Positions 26,126 to 35,158 of a stretch of DNA of 64,000 bases are shown in pieces. The position numbers and the translations under genes were made by a program. Source of the stretch: Rufibacter roseolus (GTDB taxonomy: Bacteria; Bacteroidota; Bacteroidia; Cytophagales; Hymenobacteraceae); the NCBI RefSeq assembly GCF_017916365.1, contig NZ_JAFMSU010000001.1:1641028-1705027 (forward strand), given 5' to 3'. The notes under the pieces were generated by a model. It saw nothing but the letters and a program-made list of their open reading frames with translations. It made no database searches and was not told the DNA's origin. Positions within the stretch are counted from its first letter, which is position 1. Every line of letters begins with the position of its first letter.

Positions 26126-27364
26126 ATGAAACTCAAACTACTGGTTCTTGCCTGCCTTTTTCTGTCTTTTCTGGCAATATCAGCGGAGGCGCAACAAAAG
26201 AAAGCCGCAAAGACCAATGATAGAGTGGTTTGGCTCCGGCACCTGGACAAAATCGTTCGGCCGGTGCTGTCCAATCTGGCAGAGGACAAGTTGAAGGAGA
26301 AAATGCCGGTGGCGCTGTCCAATAAGATCGATTATAAAAGCTCCCGCGAGAAGGTGTCTTACCTGGAGGCGTTTGGAAGGGTCATGAGCGGCATAGGACC
26401 CTGGCTGAACACCGAGGGCGGCTCGAAAGAAGAGGTGACGCTACGGAACCATTACCGGCAGTGGGCTTTAAAATCGGTGGCCAATGCCGTGAACCCAGCC
26501 GCAAAGGACTATATGCAGTGGAACGGCGGACAGCCTTTGGTAGACGCCTCTTTTCTGGCTTTGGGATTGGTGCGCTGCCCCTGGCTTTGGGAAAATCTGG
26601 ATGCGGGGGTGAAAGAGCAAGTTATCACAGCCTTTAAAACCACTCGGGAGACCGTGCCGGTGTTTTCCAACTGGGTGCTGTTCACCGGCATGATAGAGAC
26701 TTTCTTCTGCCAGTACGGTCTGGAGTATGACCCGGTGCGCATTGAATACGGTGTGCGGGAGTTTGCCAACCATTGGTACGTGGGCGATGGCATGTACTCA
26801 GACGGAATGAATTTTGCCCAGGACTACTACAACAGCTACGTCATTCAGCCTTACCTGGCCACCATTGTGCGGGTAGCCCACGAAAAGAAGAAAAACTACA
26901 CCTGGTACGTACCTAACCTGCTCAAGATAAACCAACGCTACGCCGAACTCCAGGAACGCATGATCCATACCGATGGTAGTTTTCCGGTCATCGGAAGGTC
27001 CATCACTTATAGGGGCGGAGCCTTCCATCACCTCGCAGATATGGCCCTCCGGAAGCAATTACCAGAGTCATTGAGCCCCGCGCAGGTAAGGAGTGCCCTC
27101 ACGGCGGTGCTGAATAAGACCATGGAAGCGCCTTCCACTTTCACTAAGGACGGTTGGCTGAACATCGGTCTGTACGGGCACCAGCCAGATGTGGCAGATT
27201 TCTACATCACCACCGGGAGCCTGTACCTGTGCGCCACCATCTTTTTGCCCCTGGGTTTACCCGAATCTGATAAATTCTGGTCTTCTCCAGCCGAGCCCTG
27301 GACGGCGGTGAAAGCCTGGAGTGGGCAACCGGTGCCGGCAGACCATGCCCTGGAATTGAAATAG
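26126..27364 (+). CDS. DUF2264 domain protein, short form
   Basis: 412 aa with a signal peptide (LLVLACLFLSFLAISAEAQ). It carries the N-terminal helical DUF2264 barrel: LEAFGRVMSGIGPWL, VDASFLALGLVRCPWLWENL, NWVLFTGMIETFF, YGVREFANHWYVGDGMYSDG and GRSITYRGGAFHHLADMAL. The (alpha/alpha)6-like barrel suggests a glycoside hydrolase or lyase. The longer DUF2264 protein at 47193-49277 has an extra C-terminal beta domain that this one lacks. The activity is not known to me. It precedes the sensor/regulator gene and probably belongs to the same utilisation locus. Confidence 0.85.
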   Translation: MKLKLLVLACLFLSFLAISAEAQQKKAAKTNDRVVWLRHLDKIVRPVLSNLAEDKLKEKMPVALSNKIDYKSSREKVSYLEAFGRVMSGIGPWLNTEGGSKEEVTLRNHYRQWALKSVANAVNPAAKDYMQWNGGQPLVDASFLALGLVRCPWLWENLDAGVKEQVITAFKTTRETVPVFSNWVLFTGMIETFFCQYGLEYDPVRIEYGVREFANHWYVGDGMYSDGMNFAQDYYNSYVIQPYLATIVRVAHEKKKNYTWYVPNLLKINQRYAELQERMIHTDGSFPVIGRSITYRGGAFHHLADMALRKQLPESLSPAQVRSALTAVLNKTMEAPSTFTKDGWLNIGLYGHQPDVADFYITTGSLYLCATIFLPLGLPESDKFWSSPAEPWTAVKAWSGQPVPADHALELK

Positions 27365-27482
27365 CGTTTCTGAAAATAGAAGCCCCGCCTTTATGATGCG
27401 CCAACTGAAACCCTTGAAAACTTTACCGCCGGTACAAAAGGTATTGTCATGGCTTAGTGCGAGGTTAAAGCGGTGGACTGCT

Positions 27483-27520
27483 GTTTGGGGGCTGTTTTCA
27501 GGAAAACGAGTCCTAAATGG
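27483..27520. repeat. Dispersed palindrome, copy 3
   Basis: Core CTGTTTTCAGGAAAAC with outer arms TTTGGGGG and CCTAAATGG. It is about 120 bases after the stop of the short DUF2264 gene. Confidence 0.65.
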
Positions 27521-27584
27521 TGGGGATGATTATGCGCTGCATTCAGCGTATGCCTTGCGGGGCACATTTATTTTGGCAAACTTC

Positions 27585-27612
27585 CATGTACAAAGAAGCA
27601 TGTACAAAGAAG
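27585..27612 (+). repeat. 14-base tandem duplication
   Basis: CATGTACAAAGAAG is present twice back to back, about 80 bases before the regulator start. It may alter the leader of the regulator transcript. Confidence 0.7.
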
Positions 27613-27691
27613 AAGGAAGCTATTACTTAGGAAGGGGCAAGGTTGAAGGTGATTGGAGTAGGTGTAGTTTTGTAAGGCGGGAATTGAAGAA

Positions 27692-30600
27692 TTGAAAACC
27701 AGCATTAAGCATATCATAAAGGGGCACAAGGTACGGCTGTCTCTGTATTTGAAAGTAATCCAACTCTGCATTATGCTAGGGGTTGCTGTTCCTTTGGCCT
27801 CCTTTTTGCCAAATCAGCCCCGAAACATCATCCGGCAGTATGGGGTGGAGGAAGGACTGTCCCTGGGAATCGTCACCAGCATCAGCCAGGACCAGAGGGG
27901 CCTCATGTGGTTTGCCACCGAAGACGGCCTCAACCGCTTTGACGGCTATTCCTTCAAAGTCTTTAAATATGATCCAGCCCGGGAGAACAGCCTCACCGGA
28001 AACTTCATCCGCAAAGTCTTCACCGATTCCAAGGGAATGGTCTGGGTCTCCTCCCGCCACGGCTTGAACCGCTTCAACGCCAAAGGAGAGGCCTTCGTGC
28101 ATTACAGTTACCGGGCCGGGGTTGCAGGCTCGCTCGCGGGCGATGACATCAGTGACATAGCAGAGTCTAAGTCAGGCAATTTGTGGGTGGCTTCCTACAG
28201 AGCCGGGGTGTCTTTCTACCATCGGGGGAAGAACCAGTTTAGGGCTTACCGGAAAAAGAACTTGCCAGGCCTTCCCAGCGATAAAATCATCAGCCTTTAT
28301 GAAGACAGCAAAGGGTGGCTGTGGGTGGGCACCCAGGATGCCGGCGTGCACGTGTACCAGGTGAAAGAGGGAGCTGTGCTGGGCAAAGTTCCGCTTCCTG
28401 CCGCAGAAAGTTTAGCCGGAGCCAGCGTGTCCTGCATCTATGAAGACCGCTCGGGGCATGTTTGGCTGGGTGCCTCCACGGGCCTGTACCTCTATGCCGG
28501 AGACAACAGAAGTTTTACCGCCTTCCCGGGCGCAAAATACTTCCGGAATAGCAACATCGTCCTATCAGTTTTAGAGGACAGCAAGGGCATGTTGTGGGTG
28601 GGCCTGCAAGACGGTGGGGTGTACCAACTGGATTTGCGCCATTTAAGGAAAAACGGACCGGAAAAAGCCATCTTCACCGAGGCGCAGGGCAAAGACGGGC
28701 GTCCGCTCACCCAACGGTCGGTGCAGGCCCTTTTTGAAGACAAAGACCAGAACCTGTGGGTAGGCACCTACGGTGACGGTATTAAGATGGTAGCCCGGGA
28801 AAATGAGAAGTTCATCAAGTTCCGCCTTTCCCAGGACGTTTCTGGAAAATCGGCCCCAAACGAGATCCGCTATTACGGCATCTGTACCGATGCAGAGGGC
28901 AATCTATGGCTGGGCACCGATGGCAACGGCATCTACAAATGCGATAAAACCGGTAGGATACTCAGCCATTATGCCAGCTCCCAGCCTGGAAAAGGCTTAA
29001 CTGACAATGCCATCCTCAGTGCATTAAAAGACTCCAGGCAGAACCTGTGGTTCGGGTCTTATTCCAAAGGCCTGTTCCTGTATAAGAAAGAGACCGATTC
29101 TTTCCAGAACTTCCAGCATGACCCGGCCAACGCCAGCACCTTAAGCGGGAATGATGTGCGCGCGCTGTTCGAGGATTCAAAGAAGAATCTATGGGTGGGC
29201 ACCAATGGCGGTGGTCTGAGCCTGCTGCAACCCGCAGGGCAGGGTTTCAAGAACTTCAATACGGCCAACAGCGGCATTACCTCCAATGACGTGCGGGCCC
29301 TCGCCGAGGACAAGGCAGGTCGCCTGTGGATTGGTACCTACGGCGGAGGCTTAAGCTGTTACTCGCCCGGCACCCGGACCTTCAAAAAGTATGCTTACGT
29401 TGAAGCGAATGGCCGAAACCCCTCCAGTGAGGTGGTGTTGGCGCTATTCGTGGATCAGAAGCAAAACCTCTGGATCGGGACGGAAGAAGATGGCCTGTTC
29501 AGGTACAACCTGGCTACGAACAAGATACAGCAGTACAGAGAAAAAGACGGCCTGGGCAACAACACCGTTTACGCCATTCAGGCAGACGTCATCGGGAATA
29601 TCTGGGTGAGCACGAACCGCGGGTTGACCAAAATAGACGCCCAGACTGGGAAACTGTATAACTATGGGCTTTCTGATGGTTTGCAGAGTGGGAAATTCAA
29701 CCCGGGCTCGGTACTGGTAAATAGGGAAGAAGGGCTCCTGGGGTTTGGCGGTACCAAAGGCCTGAATCTTTTTTACCCCGGCCAGATCAAGGAGACCGTT
29801 TCTGCTCCCCGGGTACTCATCACCGGGCTGCAGCTTTTCAACAAACCAGGCAGCCAGCAGCAGGAACAGCTCATTGAGGAAAACCAAACCCTTACCTTAA
29901 GGCCAGACCAGTCGGTTTTCATGATTGAGTTTGGGGCCTTGGACTACGCGCACCCGGCCAAAAACAACTATGCCTACCGGCTGGAAGGCTTTGACAAGGA
30001 CTGGAACTATGTGGGGCAGCAGCGCTCGGCCACGTACCGGTACCTGAGCCCCGGCACCTACACGTTTCAGGTGAAAGCCTCTAACCAGGAGAACGCCTGG
30101 GACCAGGAGTATACGTCTTTGAAAATAGTGGTGTCGCCTCCTTTCTGGCGGACATACTGGGCGTATTGCCTGTATCTGATTGTGGTCATCGCCACTGCGT
30201 TTGGGGTGTACACCTTCCTGGCCCGGCAAAAGAAGCTTCGGCGGAAGCTGATGCTGGCCAAGGCCCAGAGCCGTAAAGAGCGCCGCATAGCCCGGGAAAG
30301 GCTGAGTTTCTTCACCGAAGTATCGCATGAGTTCCGGACCCCGCTCACCCTGATGCTGGGCCCACTGGAGGATCTGGTCAACAAGGAAACCACCTCTGAA
30401 GCAGGGAAGAAACTGCAGATGGTGTACCGGAATGCCCACAAACTCCTGACCTTGATCAATAAATTGCTGGATTACCGCAAAGCCGAAGCGGGTAGCCTGG
30501 TTTTGAAAGTGCAGGAAGAAGACATAGTGAGCTTTGTGAAAGAGATCTACATTTCTTTCCAGGAACTGGCCGGCAAAAAGCAAATCCACTACGAGCTGGA

Positions 30601-31855
30601 GGTGCCAAACGCCCCGGTGTTGGTGTGGTTTGACCGCGAGAAGCTGGAGATGGTCTTGAGTAACCTGCTTTCCAATGCTTTCAAATATTTAGGCGAGGGG
30701 AACCGCATCACGGTGGCGCTCACCGTAGACAACGCCTCCGCCACCGTAGAGGTGAAGGACAACGGCCGGGGGGTGCCGGTGAGCCAGCAGAAACACATCT
30801 TTGACTGGTTTTTCCAGGGAGATCCTGTCACGCCTATGAGTTCGGGGCTGGGGTTGGCGCTGGCCAAAAGGCTGGTGCTGCTGCACAAAGGCGATATCTA
30901 TGTACAGAGCGAGGAGGGAACCGGCGCCACCTTCGGGTTCAAAATTCCTTTGGGCGTGGAGCACCTGGATGCAGCCTCCATGGTGAGCCCCGAGGAGACA
31001 CCTCTGTTACCGGAAACCAAGGCAGAAGGGATTCCTGTCTTGCCCGACGTTTTAAGCCTAGATTCTGGAAATCACCCCAAAAAGGGCCAGCGGAAGATCC
31101 TGATTGTGGAAGACGAGGAAGACATCAGAAAGCTTCTGAAATACTACCTAAGCGAGCAGTTCCACATCCTGGAAGCGTCTAACGGCAAAGAAGGGCTGGA
31201 ACTGGCTTTGGCCCACCATCCAAACATCATCATCAGTGACGTGAAGATGCCCGTGATGGATGGGATACAGCTTTGCCGCGAACTGAAGACCAATATCAGA
31301 ACCAGCCATATTCCCGTGGTGCTGCTCACGGCCCGAACCGCTTTTGCTCACCACAAAGAGGGCCTGGATACCGGCGCCGATGCCTACCTGACCAAGCCTT
31401 TCAGTCCGGAGCTGCTGCAGATCAAGATCAAGAACCTGCTGGAGTCTCAGGAGAAACTGAAGAAGTTTTACCTCAACCTGTTCAACATCAACAGCCCGCA
31501 GCCAGAAAAAGAAACCAACTCCGTAGATGAGCAATTCCTGAAACGCATCTATGAGGTCCTGAAAGAAAACCTGGACAACTCTGAATTCAACGTCAATGAC
31601 CTGGCTGCGGCCCTGAACATGAGCCGGTCTCTGGCTTACAAGAAAATCAAACTTCTGACCGGGGCCTCACCCGTGGAGTACCTCCGCACCCTCAGGCTGC
31701 AGGAGTCGGCCAAGCTCCTGAAGACCGGCAAGTACAAGGTGTTTGAGGTGGCCTGCCAGGTGGGCTTCAATGACGATAAGTATTTCAGGCAGTGCTTCAT
31801 CAAGGAGTTTGGGTGCACCCCCTCAGAATTTGTTAAAACAGCAGATATATGCTGA
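27692..31855 (+). CDS. Hybrid two-component system sensor kinase/regulator (HTCS) of the utilisation locus
   Basis: 1387 aa from a TTG start; no ATG occurs in frame before 27773, and starting there would cut the N-terminal hydrophobic segment. Order: signal/TM (~18-38), two periplasmic beta-propellers of Reg_prop blades (~45-700, repeated EDSKGxLWVGT units), a Y_Y_Y domain (~740-815, YRLEGFDKDWNYV), TM (~820-843), HisKA with phospho-acceptor H879 (SHEFRTPL), HATPase (GLGLALAKRL), a receiver domain (~1132-1250, Asp1183 in SDVKMP) and a C-terminal AraC-type HTH (~1280-1387). It senses oligosaccharides in the periplasm and activates the downstream susC/susD and enzyme genes. Confidence 0.93.
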   Translation: MKTSIKHIIKGHKVRLSLYLKVIQLCIMLGVAVPLASFLPNQPRNIIRQYGVEEGLSLGIVTSISQDQRGLMWFATEDGLNRFDGYSFKVFKYDPARENSLTGNFIRKVFTDSKGMVWVSSRHGLNRFNAKGEAFVHYSYRAGVAGSLAGDDISDIAESKSGNLWVASYRAGVSFYHRGKNQFRAYRKKNLPGLPSDKIISLYEDSKGWLWVGTQDAGVHVYQVKEGAVLGKVPLPAAESLAGASVSCIYEDRSGHVWLGASTGLYLYAGDNRSFTAFPGAKYFRNSNIVLSVLEDSKGMLWVGLQDGGVYQLDLRHLRKNGPEKAIFTEAQGKDGRPLTQRSVQALFEDKDQNLWVGTYGDGIKMVARENEKFIKFRLSQDVSGKSAPNEIRYYGICTDAEGNLWLGTDGNGIYKCDKTGRILSHYASSQPGKGLTDNAILSALKDSRQNLWFGSYSKGLFLYKKETDSFQNFQHDPANASTLSGNDVRALFEDSKKNLWVGTNGGGLSLLQPAGQGFKNFNTANSGITSNDVRALAEDKAGRLWIGTYGGGLSCYSPGTRTFKKYAYVEANGRNPSSEVVLALFVDQKQNLWIGTEEDGLFRYNLATNKIQQYREKDGLGNNTVYAIQADVIGNIWVSTNRGLTKIDAQTGKLYNYGLSDGLQSGKFNPGSVLVNREEGLLGFGGTKGLNLFYPGQIKETVSAPRVLITGLQLFNKPGSQQQEQLIEENQTLTLRPDQSVFMIEFGALDYAHPAKNNYAYRLEGFDKDWNYVGQQRSATYRYLSPGTYTFQVKASNQENAWDQEYTSLKIVVSPPFWRTYWAYCLYLIVVIATAFGVYTFLARQKKLRRKLMLAKAQSRKERRIARERLSFFTEVSHEFRTPLTLMLGPLEDLVNKETTSEAGKKLQMVYRNAHKLLTLINKLLDYRKAEAGSLVLKVQEEDIVSFVKEIYISFQELAGKKQIHYELEVPNAPVLVWFDREKLEMVLSNLLSNAFKYLGEGNRITVALTVDNASATVEVKDNGRGVPVSQQKHIFDWFFQGDPVTPMSSGLGLALAKRLVLLHKGDIYVQSEEGTGATFGFKIPLGVEHLDAASMVSPEETPLLPETKAEGIPVLPDVLSLDSGNHPKKGQRKILIVEDEEDIRKLLKYYLSEQFHILEASNGKEGLELALAHHPNIIISDVKMPVMDGIQLCRELKTNIRTSHIPVVLLTARTAFAHHKEGLDTGADAYLTKPFSPELLQIKIKNLLESQEKLKKFYLNLFNINSPQPEKETNSVDEQFLKRIYEVLKENLDNSEFNVNDLAAALNMSRSLAYKKIKLLTGASPVEYLRTLRLQESAKLLKTGKYKVFEVACQVGFNDDKYFRQCFIKEFGCTPSEFVKTADIC

Positions 31856-32061
31856 CACACAGGGGTGTTTTTGATAAAAATACACATATGCCCCCGTTTA
31901 AATAATAGTTTGTCACCTCTCTGATGAGGAAGGATGATGTTCCTTTGACATAGAAAAGCAAGCGAAAAGGTGCGCTGCCTGGCAGTTCAGAAAGTGCCGC
32001 CGCCTAAGCCTGCAATTCAAGAATCCGCTTAAGGAATTGTCAAACTAACCCATTCTTCCAA

Positions 32062-35000
32062 ATGCTACAAACATTACTCAAAACAAAGAGGTACCTCCTG
32101 GTACTACCTCTTCTGCTCTTTCAGATGGGGGTGGCCCTGGCACAAGGCCATACCGTGAAAGGCAAAGTAACCGATGAGACCGGTACAGGCATGCCGGGGG
32201 TGACTGTATTGCTGAAGGGAACTTCCACTGCCGCCCCCACCAGTGCAGACGGAACGTACACCATCCAGACCCCGTCCGGCGAGGGAACGCTCGTGTTCTC
32301 CTTTATCAGCTACCAGACCCAAGAGGTAGCCATTAACAACCGGACTACCATTGATGTTACCATGAACACCGATGCCAAGGCTTTGGACGAGGTAGTGGTA
32401 GTGGGCTACGGTACCCAAAAGAAAGCCACCGTTACCGGATCTATCTCTGAGGTAGGCGGGGCAGCCATCAACAAAAGCCCTCAGCCTAACGTGTCTAACG
32501 CCCTAGCAGGCCGGGTCTCTGGGGTGGTGATCAACAACCGCGGCGGTGAGCCCGGTTACGATGGTGCCGAAGTAAGGGTAAGGGGCCTGGCCACTACCGG
32601 TAACAACGATGTACTGATCGTGGTAGACGGCGTTCCTGGCCAGATTGGCGGCCTAGACAGACTAGACCCCAATGACATTGAAAGCATCACCGTGCTGAAA
32701 GACGCTTCGGCGGCAGTTTACGGAAACCGGGCTGCAAACGGCGTTATCCTGGTGACCACCAAAAGAGGAACCACTGGCAAACCCACCGTTTCCTATAGCT
32801 ACAACCAAGGATTCTCTTCCCCAACCCGCTTGCCTAAGTTCGCCGATGCCGCTACTTATGCCTCTATCCTCAACGAGATTGACTACTACAACAACACCGC
32901 CGGTGGGTTGAACCAACGCTACACGCCTGAGGAAATCGAGCTTTTCCGGAACGGTTCAGATCCTTTGAACTACCCTAACACTAATTGGCTGGATGAGGTA
33001 CTAGATCCTTATGCCCTGCAAAACAGACAGAGTCTTTCTGTAAACGGGGGAACGGAGAACGTGAAGTACTTTGCTTCTTTGGGTACCCTTTCCCAGGACG
33101 CTCTTTACAAAGACGGCGCTACCAAGTACAACCAGTACAACTTCAGAACCAACCTGGACGCCAACATCACTGACCGGTTCAGTGTGGGGTTGTCTTTGTC
33201 AGGCCGTCAGGAAGACAGACAATTTCCTCAGTTTGGCGCCGGCGGAATCTTCTGGCAAACGTACCGCGCCTATCCGTTCATCCCGGCCCGCTACCCTAAC
33301 GGTCTGCCCTCGCAAGGGGTAGAAGGGGGGATCAACCCGGTGATGATTGTCACCGATGCCGCTGGCCTGAACAAAAACCAACGCCTTATCTTCAACGGAA
33401 TCCTGAGAGGCCGCTATGACTTCGGCTTCCTGGAAGGACTATCGGTAGACGGTTTCTACTCTGCAGACAGAGGCCAGAGTTTTACCAAATCCTTCGTGAA
33501 GCCTTACCTGGTGTATTCTTATGAAGGCAATGACACCTACAAGCCTATCACCGTGGGTGAGCCGAAAGCTTCTTTGTCACAGATCCAGGAGAATACCAAC
33601 CTGCTTACGGCCAACATCAAATTGAATTTTGAGCGCCACTTCGGCGACCACGGCATCAACGCCTTCGTGGGTTATGAGCAAAGCAAGAACAGTCTGGAGC
33701 ATTTAGAGGCTGGCCGTAGAAACTTCCCTACCATCCTTACCCCTGAATTGTCACAGGGCGGAACCGGACCTAATGACAGAAGCAACGGTGGCTGGAGCTG
33801 GGTATTTACCAGAAGAAGTTACCTTGGTAGAATTGCCTATAACTACAAAGAGAAGTACCTGGCAGAATTGCAGATGCGCGCCGATGGCTCCGCTAACTTC
33901 CCTAAAAACAGCCGTTGGGGTTATTTCCCGGGTGTTTCCCTGGGCTGGAGAATCTCTGAGGAGGGATGGTTCAAAAACAGCCTGCCTTTCATGAACGAGC
34001 TGAAGCTTAGAGCTTCTTATGGTGAGCTGGGGAACGATAACGTAGGCTCCAACCAGTTCATGAACAACTACTCCTTTGACAACCGCTACGTGATTGGCGG
34101 TGAGGTGTACCCTGGTCTGAACCTGGTGAAACTGGCTAACCCTAACATCACCTGGGAGGTAGCCCAGAAAACAGATGTAGCCGTAAGCGGTATCTTCCTG
34201 AACAACTTCAACTTTGAGTTCATCTATTTCCAGCAGAAACGGAAAGATATCCTGGCCAACAGAAACGCATCTGTACCATTTGTAACTGGTATCGTGAACC
34301 CTTGGGGCTCAGATGCGCTGGTGCCTTCAGAGAACATAGGTCAGGTAAACAACAATGGTATAGAGGCCACCTTAGGGTTTGACAAAAGTGCCGGTGACTT
34401 CAGATACAACATCTCCGGTAACATCACTTATGCCAAGAATGAGATCGTATTCATAGATGAGGCGCCAAGTATCCTTGATTACCAGAGACAAACCGGTGGT
34501 CCGTTGAATACCTCCTTACTGTACCGTTCTATCGGCATCTTCCGGTCTCAGGAAGACTTAGACAAATATCCGCATCCATCCGGAGCCAAACTGGGTGACT
34601 TGATCTATGAAGATTACAACAAGGATGGTAAGATCACGGCAGATGACATGGTAAGGACTGATCTGGGCAATATTCCACAGATCACCTACGGTCTGAACCT
34701 GGGCGCAGAGTACAAAGCCTTTGACTTCTCGGTTCTCTTCCAGGGCCAGGCCAAGGTGAGACAGTACGTGTTGCCAGATGTAGGACTCAGCGGAAACTTC
34801 TTCAGCACCTGGGCAGATAACAGATGGAGCCCAACCAACCCTAACGGTTCTTATCCAAGGGTAGATACCCGTACCGGTTCTGCGGTGAGCGGCGGGCTTT
34901 TCCCAAGTGACTTCTGGTTGTACAACACCGCTTTCTTAAGGGTGAAGAACGTGGAGTTAGGCTATACCCTGCCTTCTACTTTACTGTCTAAAATCAAGAT

Positions 35001-35145
35001 TGAGAATGTGCGGGTGTATGCCAACGCTTTCAACCTGGCCACTTTCACCAAGGTGAAGGATTTTGACCCGGAGACCAGCTCAGGGAACGCACAATTCTAC
35101 CCGCAGCAAAGAATCATCAACCTGGGGGTAAATGTCAAATTCTAA
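32062..35145 (+). CDS. SusC-like TonB-dependent outer-membrane glycan importer
   Basis: A 1027-aa TonB-linked transporter that brings oligosaccharides into the periplasm with its SusD partner. Signal peptide to ~28 (VLPLLLFQMGVALAQ). A CarboxypepD_reg-like domain (~30-115) starts HTVKGKVTDETGTGMPGV. The SusC plug signature reads ALDEVVVVGYGTQKKATVTG, and the plug runs to ~230 (VLKDASAAVYGNRAANGVIL). A 22-strand-type barrel fills the rest and ends in RIINLGVNVKF with a terminal Phe. The gene lies 207 bases after the regulator, and the susD-like gene follows after 13 bases. The size is normal for the family. Confidence 0.95.
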   Translation: MLQTLLKTKRYLLVLPLLLFQMGVALAQGHTVKGKVTDETGTGMPGVTVLLKGTSTAAPTSADGTYTIQTPSGEGTLVFSFISYQTQEVAINNRTTIDVTMNTDAKALDEVVVVGYGTQKKATVTGSISEVGGAAINKSPQPNVSNALAGRVSGVVINNRGGEPGYDGAEVRVRGLATTGNNDVLIVVDGVPGQIGGLDRLDPNDIESITVLKDASAAVYGNRAANGVILVTTKRGTTGKPTVSYSYNQGFSSPTRLPKFADAATYASILNEIDYYNNTAGGLNQRYTPEEIELFRNGSDPLNYPNTNWLDEVLDPYALQNRQSLSVNGGTENVKYFASLGTLSQDALYKDGATKYNQYNFRTNLDANITDRFSVGLSLSGRQEDRQFPQFGAGGIFWQTYRAYPFIPARYPNGLPSQGVEGGINPVMIVTDAAGLNKNQRLIFNGILRGRYDFGFLEGLSVDGFYSADRGQSFTKSFVKPYLVYSYEGNDTYKPITVGEPKASLSQIQENTNLLTANIKLNFERHFGDHGINAFVGYEQSKNSLEHLEAGRRNFPTILTPELSQGGTGPNDRSNGGWSWVFTRRSYLGRIAYNYKEKYLAELQMRADGSANFPKNSRWGYFPGVSLGWRISEEGWFKNSLPFMNELKLRASYGELGNDNVGSNQFMNNYSFDNRYVIGGEVYPGLNLVKLANPNITWEVAQKTDVAVSGIFLNNFNFEFIYFQQKRKDILANRNASVPFVTGIVNPWGSDALVPSENIGQVNNNGIEATLGFDKSAGDFRYNISGNITYAKNEIVFIDEAPSILDYQRQTGGPLNTSLLYRSIGIFRSQEDLDKYPHPSGAKLGDLIYEDYNKDGKITADDMVRTDLGNIPQITYGLNLGAEYKAFDFSVLFQGQAKVRQYVLPDVGLSGNFFSTWADNRWSPTNPNGSYPRVDTRTGSAVSGGLFPSDFWLYNTAFLRVKNVELGYTLPSTLLSKIKIENVRVYANAFNLATFTKVKDFDPETSSGNAQFYPQQRIINLGVNVKF

Positions 35146-35158
35146 TTCCAAGCACATC

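Larger units (their letters stand above)
27365..27691. other. Intergenic region upstream of the hybrid sensor/regulator
   Basis: About 327 bases holding palindrome copy 3 (27483-27520) and an exact 14-base tandem duplication (27585-27612). A 100-codon + strand frame (27393-27695) runs through the palindrome and looks non-coding. The regulator's promoter must lie here. Confidence 0.45.

Noticed and set aside
27393-27695. 100-codon + strand ORF upstream of the regulator
   Set aside because: It runs through a palindrome copy and a tandem duplication, matches no family and has no convincing start; treated as chance.
31856-32061. Promoter-like TTCCTTTG at 31940-31947 before the susC-like gene
   Set aside because: One mismatch to TAnnTTTG and the upstream TTTG is about 27 bases away, too far from the expected -33 spacing.
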